A stretch of DNA of 64,000 nt from NCBI GenBank assembly GCA_020024615.1, contig JAHHTP010000002.1, positions 20,699 to 84,698 on the forward strand. The letters are read 5' to 3'. The first letter of the stretch is position 1, and each line of letters opens with the position of its first letter. A program made the position numbers and the translations under genes. The notes beneath the pieces are model-generated. The model ran no database searches and was not told the DNA's origin. It saw only the letters and a program-made list of their open reading frames with translations. Source of the stretch: Oscillospiraceae bacterium. GTDB taxonomy: Bacteria > Bacillota > Clostridia > Oscillospirales > Ruminococcaceae. This document shows positions 15,779-25,272 of the stretch, piece after piece.

Positions 15779-16549
15779 TTACTGATATTTTAAAATCGTG
15801 ACCGAAAGTCTGCCCTTACGGGTTGGCTTTGCATTCCCGATTCGATATTTTCCATATCCTCTTAACGAGATTTCCTGCCCTTCCCGAACCACCAAATCCG
15901 GTTTTGTTTCCACAATATTATCTATCCGGATATTTTTCAGATTCAGTGCTGTTACCGCCTGACTTCTGCTGGTGTGCATAATCTGAGCAGCGACGCTGTC
16001 AAGGCGCATCGAAGAAACCGTTATACTTTCCTGCGCAAAATCCGGTGCCGCTGAAAGTGGACAATATTCTACTACTTCCACTGAAACCGAAGCTTTCCCG
16101 ACTGTATCAAGTTCAGCCATTACATATCCTGCCGATTTTTCATGCACACAAAGATATGTTTCTCCTTCGCCGATTACAATATCACCTATCATTTCTCGGC
16201 GAATCGAAAGTCCCATCAAGGAACCGAGAAAATCCCGGTGTGTAAGCTCCTGATTTAAAAAACGCTGATCATAGCAGAGTCTCAAAATGACAATCGGAAA
16301 ATCCGCTTCATTAAAATCTGCCTTATCTTTTGCAAATGCTGCTATCATTCTCTGCGAATCAATACAGCCCCCATACGAATACAGGCAACATCCAGCATGC
16401 TTAGCAGCATTTTCTGCCATTTTCTGCTGCGGCAAGGTCAGAAAATCACTATACAAAACAATACCGCTTTTTGCTGCACGCATACTCAGATTTTCTAACT
16501 GTGCGGCAACATAAGCGGCTTGACGACTTTCTTCATTAGAAGCTGTCAT
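15779..16549 (-). CDS. ylmH: YlmH-family S4 RNA-binding protein
   Basis: The 256-residue protein has an N-terminal YlmH domain (LYSDFLTLPQQKMAENAAKH, LTHRDFLGSLMGLSIRREMI) and a C-terminal S4 domain (SMRLDSVAAQIMHTSRSQA, about 180-245). YlmH is a conserved Gram-positive RNA-binding protein of the division cluster, recently linked to ribosome quality control in Bacillus. Its start overlaps the end of sepF by 14 bases and divIVA follows 13 bases downstream. The membrane protein YlmG that often separates sepF and ylmH is absent. Confidence 0.92.
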   Translation of the reverse strand: MTASNEESRQAAYVAAQLENLSMRAAKSGIVLYSDFLTLPQQKMAENAAKHAGCCLYSYGGCIDSQRMIAAFAKDKADFNEADFPIVILRLCYDQRFLNQELTHRDFLGSLMGLSIRREMIGDIVIGEGETYLCVHEKSAGYVMAELDTVGKASVSVEVVEYCPLSAAPDFAQESITVSSMRLDSVAAQIMHTSRSQAVTALNLKNIRIDNIVETKPDLVVREGQEISLRGYGKYRIGNAKPTRKGRLSVTILKYQ

Positions 16550-17132
16550 GGTTTAATGCATCTAAAATGTCCAGATTGCCCAGTTCGCTGTCACCGATAT
16601 TGGCACCACCTTCGCAATCCATATCAATGTTATCTGGCGTAACGATATAGGTCTGATCTGCAATCGGACTGATTTTTCCGTGGTTAGCGTAAGCAACGCC
16701 GCTGAAGAAATCAATAACCGTTTTGATAAACGCTTCGTCTCTACCTTCCAAATTTAATATAACGGTTTTCTTCTGATTGACGCGATCAGCAATCGATCTG
16801 ATACAATCCAAAGAATCCGGTTTAAACAATAAAATCTGAGATCTCTCACCAAAGTTTTCCATCATGTTAGTTCCTCCCTGCGTTTTTCTATAATCGTTAA
16901 TTGGTTTTGGGGCTATTGGCTGATTCTTAGGAGCAGTCCTGTTCCCAAAATGATGTGCTTCAAAAGCTGCGGATAAATTCGGAATCTCGTCAGATTCTGC
17001 TACTTCTTCGGGTTCCTCTTGCGAAACTGCCACTACCTCCTCATCATCCTCAAAATCTTCATTTTCTTCTTCAATATCATCATCTTGATGATTGTTATTC
17101 AACATATCCTTGATATTATCCATCCAACCCAT
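16536..17132 (-). CDS. sepF: cell division protein SepF
   Basis: The 198-residue product starts MGWMDNIKDML, an amphipathic N-terminal membrane anchor, followed by a very acidic linker (20-60) and the SepF core (FGERSQILLFKPDSLDCIRS to DQTYIVTPDNIDMDCEGG). SepF ties FtsZ filaments to the membrane. The extra 29 residues after the core are not typical. It is translationally coupled to ylmH and follows the PLP-homeostasis gene, the usual Firmicutes order. Confidence 0.95.
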   Translation of the reverse strand: MGWMDNIKDMLNNNHQDDDIEEENEDFEDDEEVVAVSQEEPEEVAESDEIPNLSAAFEAHHFGNRTAPKNQPIAPKPINDYRKTQGGTNMMENFGERSQILLFKPDSLDCIRSIADRVNQKKTVILNLEGRDEAFIKTVIDFFSGVAYANHGKISPIADQTYIVTPDNIDMDCEGGANIGDSELGNLDILDALNHDSF

Positions 17133-17153
17133 GATAAATGCTCCTTTTTCTAA

Positions 17154-17876
17154 TCACACAGTATATTCTTGGTTTGGCGTTGCAACAGTTCGTTGTCCAA
17201 AAATTCCTCGACCAACTCTAACCATCGTAGCCCCATATAAAACCGCCTGTGTGTAATCACCTGACATTCCCATGGAAAGATGTTCCATCAAAACGCCTGG
17301 AATATTTTCTTTTTTGATCTGCAGAAACAGCTGCTGCATGCGTACAAAACTTTCTGGTGTCTGTTTCGGATCAGGAATACACATCAGTCCCCTGACTGCA
17401 ATACCAGGCAGCTGTGCCATGCTTCGTATCGTTGCTTCTGCACACTCCGGCATCAACCCAGATTTGCTTGTCTGTCTATCGATATTAATTTCAATCAATA
17501 TCGGCATAACCTTTCCACATTGCACTGCGCGCTTTGAAATTTCCTGTGCCAATTCAAAGCTGTCCACCGATTCAATCATATCCACCAAATCAATGATGCA
17601 CTTCACTTTATTCCGCTGCAAAGCACCGATAAAATGCACTTTCACATCATTCAAATGATATTGTTCCCGCTTCTGGAGAAATTCCTGTACTCGGTTTTCC
17701 CCGATCACGGATAAGCCGTCTGCAATAGCGGCATTGACAACCGTGGGATCAATGGTTTTTGTCACACCAATCAGGGTGACATCACCTTTGCTTCTACCAG
17801 CAGCCACAACAGCTGCATCAAGCTCATTTTTAACTTTGCGGTAGCGTTTTATCGCCAGCTGCTCAAGATCCCCCAC
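17154..17876 (-). CDS. YggS-family pyridoxal-phosphate homeostasis protein
   Basis: The 240-residue TIM-barrel protein contains the PLP-binding Lys in LIGVTKTIDP (about residue 41), GENRVQEF, HFIGALQRNKVK and the phosphate-binding LSMGMSGDYTQAVLYGATMV(R). These match the YggS/PROSC family, which keeps free PLP in balance. It begins with GTG at 17876, 11 bases past GGAGG, and overlaps the end of the HlyD-like gene by 14 bases. sepF follows after 21 bases, the standard neighbour in Firmicutes. Confidence 0.93.
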   Translation of the reverse strand: MGDLEQLAIKRYRKVKNELDAAVVAAGRSKGDVTLIGVTKTIDPTVVNAAIADGLSVIGENRVQEFLQKREQYHLNDVKVHFIGALQRNKVKCIIDLVDMIESVDSFELAQEISKRAVQCGKVMPILIEINIDRQTSKSGLMPECAEATIRSMAQLPGIAVRGLMCIPDPKQTPESFVRMQQLFLQIKKENIPGVLMEHLSMGMSGDYTQAVLYGATMVRVGRGIFGQRTVATPNQEYTV

Positions 17877-19083
17877 TAATCAGTTCGCCTCCTACCACTA
17901 CCTTATCATAAAGACTCACATATTCTGTATCCGTAGAAAATGCACTGATGATAATGTCCTCATCTTCATAAATCGGATCAACCTTTCGGAACAACAGATT
18001 ATTTCCGCGTACAATATATACGCCCTTCTGCTTATCCTTAAAACGAATTGCAGCTTTGCTGATACCAATACCTTCATAAGCGTTTATTGTAATCGAAGCC
18101 TTTTCAAAACGGGCATTGATAAAATTTTTATTCATAATACTGCTTTTAAAGATTAGCAGTGTATTGCCATTTTGATTTTCTTCCGTTCGAACCAGTGTTA
18201 CGGTATAAGTCTGCGGCGATAAACTTCCGAACTTCACCTGAACTTTTTGTCCAACATGAAGCCCACGGGTTAAATCCGAAGTCTCGGCAATCGCACAATA
18301 ATACCAGTCATTGGAAGTGACAACTTTACCAATTCCAGCAGCTGTTCTAGACGGAGAAGCAAGAATCTGCTGTGCATCTGCAACAGAAAGTTTCCTGGCT
18401 TGTTTTAAAGAAAGGGCTGTTTCAAACCCGTCCGTCTTACCAGAAAAATAACCGTTTGCTGGCGAATCAATGTTGCCGATTACACTGGTCTGCGTACTCA
18501 ATGTCGCAATCTTATCCTGAAGCTGCTTCATGGCATCATTATAATCGGAAACTTCACCCTTGCAGAGCTGCAATTTGTTCAGCTGATAGGTAAGACTTTC
18601 CTTTATCTCGATTGCTTTTACAAAATTCCCAGATTCCAGCTGTTCTACATATTCTAGCTGCAACTGTTCAATCTGCTTTACGATGATATCTATTCGGCTT
18701 CCTTTTACAGCTCCCTCTCCCGAAAGTGTTTTTAACTGCTCATATTCTCGGGTATAGGATTCTACAAGCTGTAAATTGATCTGATCCTGTTGCGAACCAT
18801 AGATCGACAAAAGGTCACTTCCCTCACGAACTCGCTGACCATCCTCATAATTGCATTTCATAATTCCATCTTTATTGTCAGATACTACCTGCTCATCCCG
18901 CACAAAAAAACCGTCCAACACAATTTCATCCACAAAAGTTGTAGTCGCAACCGTTTCTGTTTCATATGGCTTATGCAGATAGGTGGAAAGATGATATCCC
19001 AAAAATATAATCACAAAAACAAGAAAAACCGTAAGCAGTGCTTTATGTATTCTGTTTTGCTGATTGGAAAAAATATCACTCAA
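17863..19083 (-). CDS. HlyD-like membrane-anchored adaptor protein
   Basis: The 406-residue protein has one N-terminal membrane helix (LLTVFLVFVIIFLGYHLSTY, 17-36), then an outside-facing domain with a biotinyl-like hairpin (GIMKCNYEDGQRVREGSDLL), a coiled-coil region (about 105-200), a second hairpin half (GNIDSPANGYFSGKTDGFE) and a beta-barrel/C-terminal domain. This order is that of HlyD/membrane-fusion adaptors, but no ABC exporter or outer partner is encoded nearby. It sits between hfq and yggS-sepF, and its end overlaps yggS. A role in the envelope is inferred; an export role is unproven. Confidence 0.75.
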   Translation of the reverse strand: MSDIFSNQQNRIHKALLTVFLVFVIIFLGYHLSTYLHKPYETETVATTTFVDEIVLDGFFVRDEQVVSDNKDGIMKCNYEDGQRVREGSDLLSIYGSQQDQINLQLVESYTREYEQLKTLSGEGAVKGSRIDIIVKQIEQLQLEYVEQLESGNFVKAIEIKESLTYQLNKLQLCKGEVSDYNDAMKQLQDKIATLSTQTSVIGNIDSPANGYFSGKTDGFETALSLKQARKLSVADAQQILASPSRTAAGIGKVVTSNDWYYCAIAETSDLTRGLHVGQKVQVKFGSLSPQTYTVTLVRTEENQNGNTLLIFKSSIMNKNFINARFEKASITINAYEGIGISKAAIRFKDKQKGVYIVRGNNLLFRKVDPIYEDEDIIISAFSTDTEYVSLYDKVVVGGELISGGS

Positions 19084-19118
19084 CGCCCTTACCCTTTTCC
19101 TGTTTTACGCAAATTTCA

Positions 19119-19349
19119 TTATTCTTCCTGCTGCGCCTGCGCCATATTAACCATACGCGCCGGAATAACGGTGGAAACTGCGTGTTTATATACCAAACTC
19201 TGTTTTCCGTCACTTTCAAGCAGAATACAGTAGCTATCAAATCCTTTTACAACACCCTTGAACTGAAATCCGTTGGTCAGATAAATTGTGATCGGAATTC
19301 GCTCAGTGCGCGCATAATTCAAAAAAGTATCCTGTAAATTTTTTACCAT
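19119..19349 (-). CDS. hfq: RNA chaperone Hfq
   Basis: The 76-residue protein has the Sm1 motif (FLNYARTERIPITIYLTNGF then KGVVKGFD) and the Sm2 motif YKHAVSTVIPA (canonical YKHAIST), ending in a short tail typical of Gram-positive Hfq. It forms a hexamer that binds small RNAs and mRNAs. GGAGG before ATG 19349 fixes the start; an in-frame ATG at 19379 is rejected. A promoter lies about 100 bases upstream. Confidence 0.96.
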   Translation of the reverse strand: MVKNLQDTFLNYARTERIPITIYLTNGFQFKGVVKGFDSYCILLESDGKQSLVYKHAVSTVIPARMVNMAQAQQEE

Positions 19350-19447
19350 AATAGAACCTCCTGTTTTTCCCACATACAAGTGAGGTTAATTTTTTTCAAT
19401 CTAAAACTCATCCAGTATTTTTCAAATCAGATTATCTGAATAGTATA

Positions 19448-19476
19448 ATTGTAGCATAAATCACCACAAAAAGCAA
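19448..19476 (-). promoter_or_regulatory. promoter of hfq
   Basis: Minus strand TTGCTT (19476-19471), 17-base spacer ending in TGC, TACAAT (19453-19448). The predicted start is near 19441, leaving a leader of about 90 bases. Confidence 0.7.
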
Positions 19477-19489
19477 TACAAACCCGAAT

Positions 19490-20437
19490 TTATTTTCTGC
19501 CAAATATGGAATCGATTCGACCAACTGCTTCAGCAACCAACATTTTTTCGTCAGAATAGTCCTCTCGATACAGCCATTGAATCCCTTCCTCTTTTCGAAA
19601 CCAGGTCAGCTGGCGTTTGGCATAACGCCTGCTGCTTTGCCGCAAATGTTCAAGTGCTTCTTCCAGACTTTGCTTTCCCATAAAATAATCGGCAAGTTCC
19701 TTATAGCCGATTGCCTGATATGCAGTAGGCATATTCTCTCTGGAAAGCACCTCCTTTGCTTCTTCCAACAGTCCATTTTGCATCATCACATCCACTCTTG
19801 TGTTGATGCGATCATACAACACACTGCGATCATGGCAATCCATTCCCAGAAAAGCAATCGGACCATACGGACTTTGCTGCATCCGACTTTCCGCCTGCAT
19901 CTGTGTCATGGTTTTTCCAGTCAGCCTGTATACCTCAATTGCACGGACCACCCGAATGATATTATTTTTATGAATCCGATCAGCTGACTGCGGATCGATT
20001 TCGGATAAATACTGGTACATTTCTTCCAAGCCTTCCGGCGTTTTCGCATACTCGTACAGTGCACTGCGCAGCCTTTCATCAGTTTCAATCTCCTCAAACT
20101 GCGTATTGGTAATCAGACTGCGAATATACAATCCAGTTCCGCCTGCAACAATCGGCTGCTTTCCCCGGGAAATAATATCCGCGATTACTCTTGATGCATC
20201 CTGAACATACTCCGCCACCGAATATTCCTGTTCTGGCTGTACAAAATCAATTAAATGATGTGGAATATCTCCCATTTCCAATTTGGTCGGTTTAGCAGTT
20301 GCAATGGTCATTCCTTTATAAATCTGCATGCTATCTGCGGAAACAACTTCACCATTATAATGTTTTGCAAGCGCGATAGCAAGCGAGGTTTTTCCCGATG
20401 CAGTCGGACCTGCGACCACAATCAGTGGAATCGACAT
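19490..20437 (-). CDS. miaA: tRNA dimethylallyltransferase
   Basis: The 315-residue enzyme transfers dimethylallyl to N6 of A37 in tRNAs that read UNN codons, the substrate later methylthiolated by MiaB, also encoded in this window. A P-loop GPTASGKT lies at residues 10-17, followed by VVSADSMQIYKGM and IPHHLIDFVQP, and GGTGLYIRSL in the middle. Length matches the family. AAAGGAG precedes the ATG. It follows mutL by 27 bases and probably shares its transcript. Confidence 0.95.
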   Translation of the reverse strand: MSIPLIVVAGPTASGKTSLAIALAKHYNGEVVSADSMQIYKGMTIATAKPTKLEMGDIPHHLIDFVQPEQEYSVAEYVQDASRVIADIISRGKQPIVAGGTGLYIRSLITNTQFEEIETDERLRSALYEYAKTPEGLEEMYQYLSEIDPQSADRIHKNNIIRVVRAIEVYRLTGKTMTQMQAESRMQQSPYGPIAFLGMDCHDRSVLYDRINTRVDVMMQNGLLEEAKEVLSRENMPTAYQAIGYKELADYFMGKQSLEEALEHLRQSSRRYAKRQLTWFRKEEGIQWLYREDYSDEKMLVAEAVGRIDSIFGRK

Positions 20438-20464
20438 AACACCTTTCTCCTTTCTCCTTTATCC

Positions 20465-22510
20465 TCATACAATCCGTCCAAACTTCTTGTCCAACTCGGT
20501 CTTGGAAATCACCTGAATAATCGGTCTTCCATGCGGACAGTGCCGCACCGTATCATCTTTCAACATCTCTTTGGCTAAATGAATCAACTCATCTGGACGG
20601 CTAAAATCATGCGCCTTGATGGCAGCTTTACACGCCATACTGTGCATCAATTCGTCAATAAACTCCGGTGTAGTATCCTGTTTGTTCATAGCAATCTTCT
20701 GCGCTGTCTCCAAAAGTGGTTCAAACGGTGGAACATCCACTAAAATCGCCGGAACTGCACGGATTAACAGCGTATGACAGCCAAAATCATCAAACGAAAA
20801 TCCCATCTTCTCCAAAGCATCCCTTCCAGCAAAAATCATACTGAATTCTTCTGCGGAAGTTGGTGCTGCAACCGGAACCATTAAAAGCTGCGATTCTCCC
20901 AGTTCATGCTGCCGTTTTAAACGATCATAGATGAGTTTCTCGTGGGCTGCATGCTTGTCAAACAGCACCATCTTGTCCCCAGACTCCAATACAACATAAG
21001 TGGCAAACAGCTCCCCAACATACCGGAATTCCTGTTCGGAGATATCATTCTCATTGGGGATTGAAAAATATTGTTCCTCTTTCGGCTGTAAAGCAACTGG
21101 TTCTTCCTGTCTACTTGTTGAAACAACCTGCTGCATTGGTTCTGGATATTCCACGATATCCTGTTTGAAATCCTCATTCTGATGCTGTGATTCCGGTAAA
21201 AACGGATTATTTCCCGCTATCAATGCAGCAATTTCATCCTCATTTTTCGTTTTCTCAGACATAATCAGAGGGTCTTCTTTATGCAGGGTAACATGCAGTG
21301 GTTTCTTTTGTTTTACAGTCACCGATTTCTCCATCTGTGGCGGTGACGGCGGCGTCTGCAAATTCTCATCCTGTTTTGATACATCGCCAAAAACATTTTG
21401 GTATTTATGTTCATTTGGTTTGGCAACAGTATTCTGCCGATCAAATTCCACCTGTGTTCCAGTCACTTCGTGTGCTGCCGGCGCAAGCGAAACGGTACGG
21501 TTCATCTGGTTCTGCAAGGCGTCATATCCAAGCAGTGTATTCTTCACTGCAAAATACATCGCGTCATAAACCGCCTTTTCATCCGAAAAGCGGATTTCGA
21601 TTTTCGCTGGATGCACATTGACATCCACCATGCTGAATTCCATATCCACATTCAGTACGCAACCCGGAAATTTTCCGACCATGATGGTTCCCTTGTATCC
21701 GTCCTCTAAAGCGGCGGCACAGGTCTTAGATTTGACAAAACGGTTGTTGACATAAAAATGCTGCATACCTCTGGTTGCCCTGCCCGCATCCGGACGGGTA
21801 ATCAGACCTTTGATATGAATTCCATTAAATGCGTAATCCACAGGTATCAGCGCATATGAAAATTCACGCCCGAACACCGCATACACGCTGTCAGACAGTT
21901 CGCCTGCTCCACCTCCTGAAATCTTAACCGTACCATCGGTGATATACCGGAAAGATACTTCCGGATGAGAAAGCATGATTTTCTCCACTACACTGGTTAC
22001 AGCCGCTGTTTCCGCACCATCCTTCTTCAAGAATTTCAGGCGTGCTGGTACATTGTAAAACAGATTGCGAATAATTAAAGTCGTACCGTCCGGGCATCCA
22101 GTTTGCTCAAACAACACCTGCTGACCTGCCTTCATGCGCAGAATATTGCCGAATTCCTCATCCTTTGTCTTACTTGACATTTCCACTTCGGAAACGGCGC
22201 AGATGGAAGCAAGAGCTTCTCCACGGAATCCCAGAGTGGCAATCTGCTGCAAATCTGATTCATCTTTTAATTTGCTGGTCGCATGCCGCAAAAAAGCCAC
22301 TGGCATATCATCCCCAGCAATGCCACTGCCGTTATCGGTCACACGAATAAAGGTGCGCCCACCGTTGCGAATTTCCACCGTAATATGATCGGCACCAGCA
22401 TCTATGCTGTTTTCCAACACCTCTTTTACAATCGAGGATGGCCGTTCAATCACCTCACCGGCAGCAATCAATTCTGCAACCGATTGATCCAAAACTGCAA
22501 TTTTTGCCAT
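20465..22510 (-). CDS. mutL: DNA mismatch repair protein MutL
   Basis: The 681-residue protein has the N-terminal GHKL ATPase (IAAGEVIERPSSIVKEVLEN, DNGSGI, TLGFRGEALASI), a long variable linker (about 330-490) and a C-terminal dimerisation domain. In the C-terminus, DKHAAHEKLIYD stands in the position of the endonuclease motif DQHA(X)2E(X)4E, with Lys for Gln and Asp for the last Glu; ACKAAIKAHD and CPHGRP supply the other metal-site motifs. Nicking activity is therefore likely but not certain. ATG 22510 is preferred over ATG 22516 because AGAGGA is six bases before it. It lies directly after mutS. Confidence 0.95.
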   Translation of the reverse strand: MAKIAVLDQSVAELIAAGEVIERPSSIVKEVLENSIDAGADHITVEIRNGGRTFIRVTDNGSGIAGDDMPVAFLRHATSKLKDESDLQQIATLGFRGEALASICAVSEVEMSSKTKDEEFGNILRMKAGQQVLFEQTGCPDGTTLIIRNLFYNVPARLKFLKKDGAETAAVTSVVEKIMLSHPEVSFRYITDGTVKISGGGAGELSDSVYAVFGREFSYALIPVDYAFNGIHIKGLITRPDAGRATRGMQHFYVNNRFVKSKTCAAALEDGYKGTIMVGKFPGCVLNVDMEFSMVDVNVHPAKIEIRFSDEKAVYDAMYFAVKNTLLGYDALQNQMNRTVSLAPAAHEVTGTQVEFDRQNTVAKPNEHKYQNVFGDVSKQDENLQTPPSPPQMEKSVTVKQKKPLHVTLHKEDPLIMSEKTKNEDEIAALIAGNNPFLPESQHQNEDFKQDIVEYPEPMQQVVSTSRQEEPVALQPKEEQYFSIPNENDISEQEFRYVGELFATYVVLESGDKMVLFDKHAAHEKLIYDRLKRQHELGESQLLMVPVAAPTSAEEFSMIFAGRDALEKMGFSFDDFGCHTLLIRAVPAILVDVPPFEPLLETAQKIAMNKQDTTPEFIDELMHSMACKAAIKAHDFSRPDELIHLAKEMLKDDTVRHCPHGRPIIQVISKTELDKKFGRIV

Positions 22511-22541
22511 CTGCATTCCTCTTTCCGTTTATTTTACGCAA

Positions 22542-25172
22542 TCAATTATTTTGCTGGTTGGCAAGTTCTTTCAATTCATAAATTAAATTCAGTGCCGCAA
22601 TCGGCGTTAGGCTGTTGACATCCACACCATCCAATCGCTCCACAACTGGATTTTCAACAACCGGCGCAAAGCTGACCTGCATCGGCTCCTCCTGCTCCCC
22701 TGCATGGGTGGCGATCTTTTTGCTGCCATTGTTGGCCGTTTCGATTTCTGTTAATACCTCTTTGGCTCTGCGAATGATCTCATTCGGCACCCCTGCCAAT
22801 TTTGCAACCTCAATACCATAACTCTCATCCGCACCACCACGCATGATCTTGCGCAGGAATATGATCTCATCACCGCGTTTTTTGCAGACAATATTATAGT
22901 TCTTTACACCCGTATACAGCTGTTCCAGTTCGGTTAGCTCATGATAATGGGTTGCAAATAATGTCTTGCATCCAAGCTTTCGGTTTTTGATGATGTATTC
23001 TACCACCGCTCTGGCAATACTCATGCCATCAAAAGTGGAAGTTCCTCTACCGATCTCATCTAAAATAACTAAGCTATTCGGTGTCGCATTCTCCAAAATA
23101 TGCGCAACCTCTGTCATTTCCACCATAAAGGTTGACTGACCGGAGGTCAGATCGTCTGATGCGCCAACACGGGTAAACACCTTATCGCAAATCGAAATTC
23201 TCGCATACTGCGCAGGAACAAACGAACCAATCTGCGCCATAATCACAATCAGCGCAATCTGCCGCATATAGGTGGATTTACCTGCCATATTTGGACCGGT
23301 AATAACCATAACCTTGCTGTCAGTACCGTTTAAGGTGGTATCATTCGGCACAAACATATCACCGTTTAACATCTGTTCAATAACCGGATGTCTGCCATTT
23401 TTGATGGTAATCTCACCGTTGGTTGCAATCTCCGGACGGGTGTAGCGGTTATCTCTTGCCACAATCGCAAGAGAAGATAAGAAGTCCAACTGTGCAATCG
23501 CTGTTGCAGTTGCTTGAACATCTTCTATCTTCTGCGCAATGAAATCACGCAGCTGTTCATAAATTTGCGCTTCAATCGCAAGTGCCTTATCCCTGGCATT
23601 TAAAACTTTGCCCTCAATCACCTTTAATTCCTCAGTGATATAGCGTTCGCCGTTGGTTAAGGTCTGCTTACGGATATAATTTTCCGGCACCAACGAAACA
23701 TTACTTTTGGAAACCTCGATATAATATCCAAACACACGGTTATATCCGATTTTTAAGTTTTTAATGCCGGTCTTTTCCCGTTCCTTGAGCTCCATCTGCT
23801 CTAAGTACTCTTTGGCATGGTTGCAGATATACCGATATTCATCCAGCTGTTTGTCAAATCCATCTTTGATGTAACCGCCATCTTTCATCAATGCAGGTGG
23901 GTCATCTGAAATCGCATTGAAAATAGAATCGGTAATTTCGGTCAGATTTTTCAGTTCATCCATCAGCGATACAAACATCGAAGATTTACCGCGAGATACA
24001 ATCTCTTTCAATTTTGGAACCAGGCTGCATGAAAAACCAAGTGCTTTTAAATCTCTCGGTGTGACCTGACGATATACCACTCGGGTCATCAGACGCTCCA
24101 TATCAAAAAAGCCATTCAACTGCTCTGCCATGTCATCATTAAATCGAAAATCATGTACCAACTCCGCCACTGCTTCCTGACGAGATAGAATATCGGTCAC
24201 GCTTAAAAGTGGCTGCTCAATCGCTTTTTTCAGATAGCGTCTGCCCATAACCGTTTTGGTTTTGTCCAACACCCAGAACAAAGTACCGTTTTTCATACGC
24301 GTTCGCATCGACTCTGTTAGTTCCAGATTGCGTCTGGCAGTCAGATCAATGGTCATAAAATATTCGTCCTGATAGTAATGGATACTGACAATGCGGTTGG
24401 CTCCCACACGCTGTGTATAATCAATATAATTAACCAACGCATACAGTGCAATGACAGCAAGTTCCTTGCTTTGCACAATTGGATCAAGCTTGGATAACAG
24501 TCCCTTGGCACGCAGTGCATTTTGCGCCGTTTCAAAATCATTGTCATCATCCACAACAGTACCCACTGCATTGAGTTTAGTCTTTAAGTACTGCCCAACA
24601 CTTCCGTAATCCAAGAAATCAGAGTTAAACAGCACCTCACTCGGCGAATACTGCGTGAAAGCGTTAATCATGTCCTCAGCGGTTACACCGGAATCTTTCT
24701 GGGTTAAAAACACCTCTCCGGTCGAAACATCGGCAAAACACAAACCATAAGCATCCTTGTTTACAATAATGCAAGACAGAAAGTTATTGCGATTCTCATC
24801 CAGCATATTTTCCTCGGTAACGGTACCTGGGGTGACAATGCGGATAATATCACGCTTCACTAGTCCCTTTGCCTGACTTGGATCCTCCATCTGTTCACAA
24901 ACTGCAACCTTGTATCCCTTATCAATCAAGCGTTTGATATAGTTATCCGCTGCATGATACGGGATGCCACACATCGGGGCACGCTCTGCAAGTCCGCAGT
25001 TTTTTCCGGTCAAAGTCAGTTCCAATTCTTTGGAAACAATCTTTGCATCATCAAAAAACATCTCATAAAAGTCACCGAGACGATAAAACAGAATATGATC
25101 TTTATGCTGTTCTTTCAGCTGTAAGTAGTGCTGCATCATCGGTGTCAGCTTCTCGGTTTGTGCCATGGGCAT
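22542..25172 (-). CDS. mutS: DNA mismatch repair protein MutS
   Basis: The 876-residue protein recognises base mismatches as a dimer. The mismatch-reading loop GDFYEMFFDDAK (about residues 33-44) identifies it as MutS1, and the C-terminal ATPase holds Walker A TGPNMAGKST and Walker B VILDEIGRGTSTFDG with the signature FMVEMTEVAHILENA. GGAGG lies just before the ATG; a second ATG two codons in is equally possible. MutL follows after 31 bases. The YlbF-family gene upstream ends with a terminator only about 17 bases before this start, so mutS may depend on read-through or on a promoter that I cannot see. Confidence 0.97.
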   Translation of the reverse strand: MPMAQTEKLTPMMQHYLQLKEQHKDHILFYRLGDFYEMFFDDAKIVSKELELTLTGKNCGLAERAPMCGIPYHAADNYIKRLIDKGYKVAVCEQMEDPSQAKGLVKRDIIRIVTPGTVTEENMLDENRNNFLSCIIVNKDAYGLCFADVSTGEVFLTQKDSGVTAEDMINAFTQYSPSEVLFNSDFLDYGSVGQYLKTKLNAVGTVVDDDNDFETAQNALRAKGLLSKLDPIVQSKELAVIALYALVNYIDYTQRVGANRIVSIHYYQDEYFMTIDLTARRNLELTESMRTRMKNGTLFWVLDKTKTVMGRRYLKKAIEQPLLSVTDILSRQEAVAELVHDFRFNDDMAEQLNGFFDMERLMTRVVYRQVTPRDLKALGFSCSLVPKLKEIVSRGKSSMFVSLMDELKNLTEITDSIFNAISDDPPALMKDGGYIKDGFDKQLDEYRYICNHAKEYLEQMELKEREKTGIKNLKIGYNRVFGYYIEVSKSNVSLVPENYIRKQTLTNGERYITEELKVIEGKVLNARDKALAIEAQIYEQLRDFIAQKIEDVQATATAIAQLDFLSSLAIVARDNRYTRPEIATNGEITIKNGRHPVIEQMLNGDMFVPNDTTLNGTDSKVMVITGPNMAGKSTYMRQIALIVIMAQIGSFVPAQYARISICDKVFTRVGASDDLTSGQSTFMVEMTEVAHILENATPNSLVILDEIGRGTSTFDGMSIARAVVEYIIKNRKLGCKTLFATHYHELTELEQLYTGVKNYNIVCKKRGDEIIFLRKIMRGGADESYGIEVAKLAGVPNEIIRRAKEVLTEIETANNGSKKIATHAGEQEEPMQVSFAPVVENPVVERLDGVDVNSLTPIAALNLIYELKELANQQNN

Positions 25173-25188
25173 TTTTCCTCCAGTTCAT

Positions 25189-25220
25189 AAAAAGCTGTAA
25201 CAGCAAAATACTGTCACAGC
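25189..25220 (-). terminator. terminator of miaB-YlbF operon
   Basis: Minus strand GCTGTGACAG (25220-25211), 7-base loop, CTGTTACAGC (25203-25194; one G-T pair), then TTTTTATG. Confidence 0.8.
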
Positions 25221-25272
25221 CTTTTCGTTATCATTTTGCCAAAAGAAATTTTCTTTTCATCCAGCTATTCTA

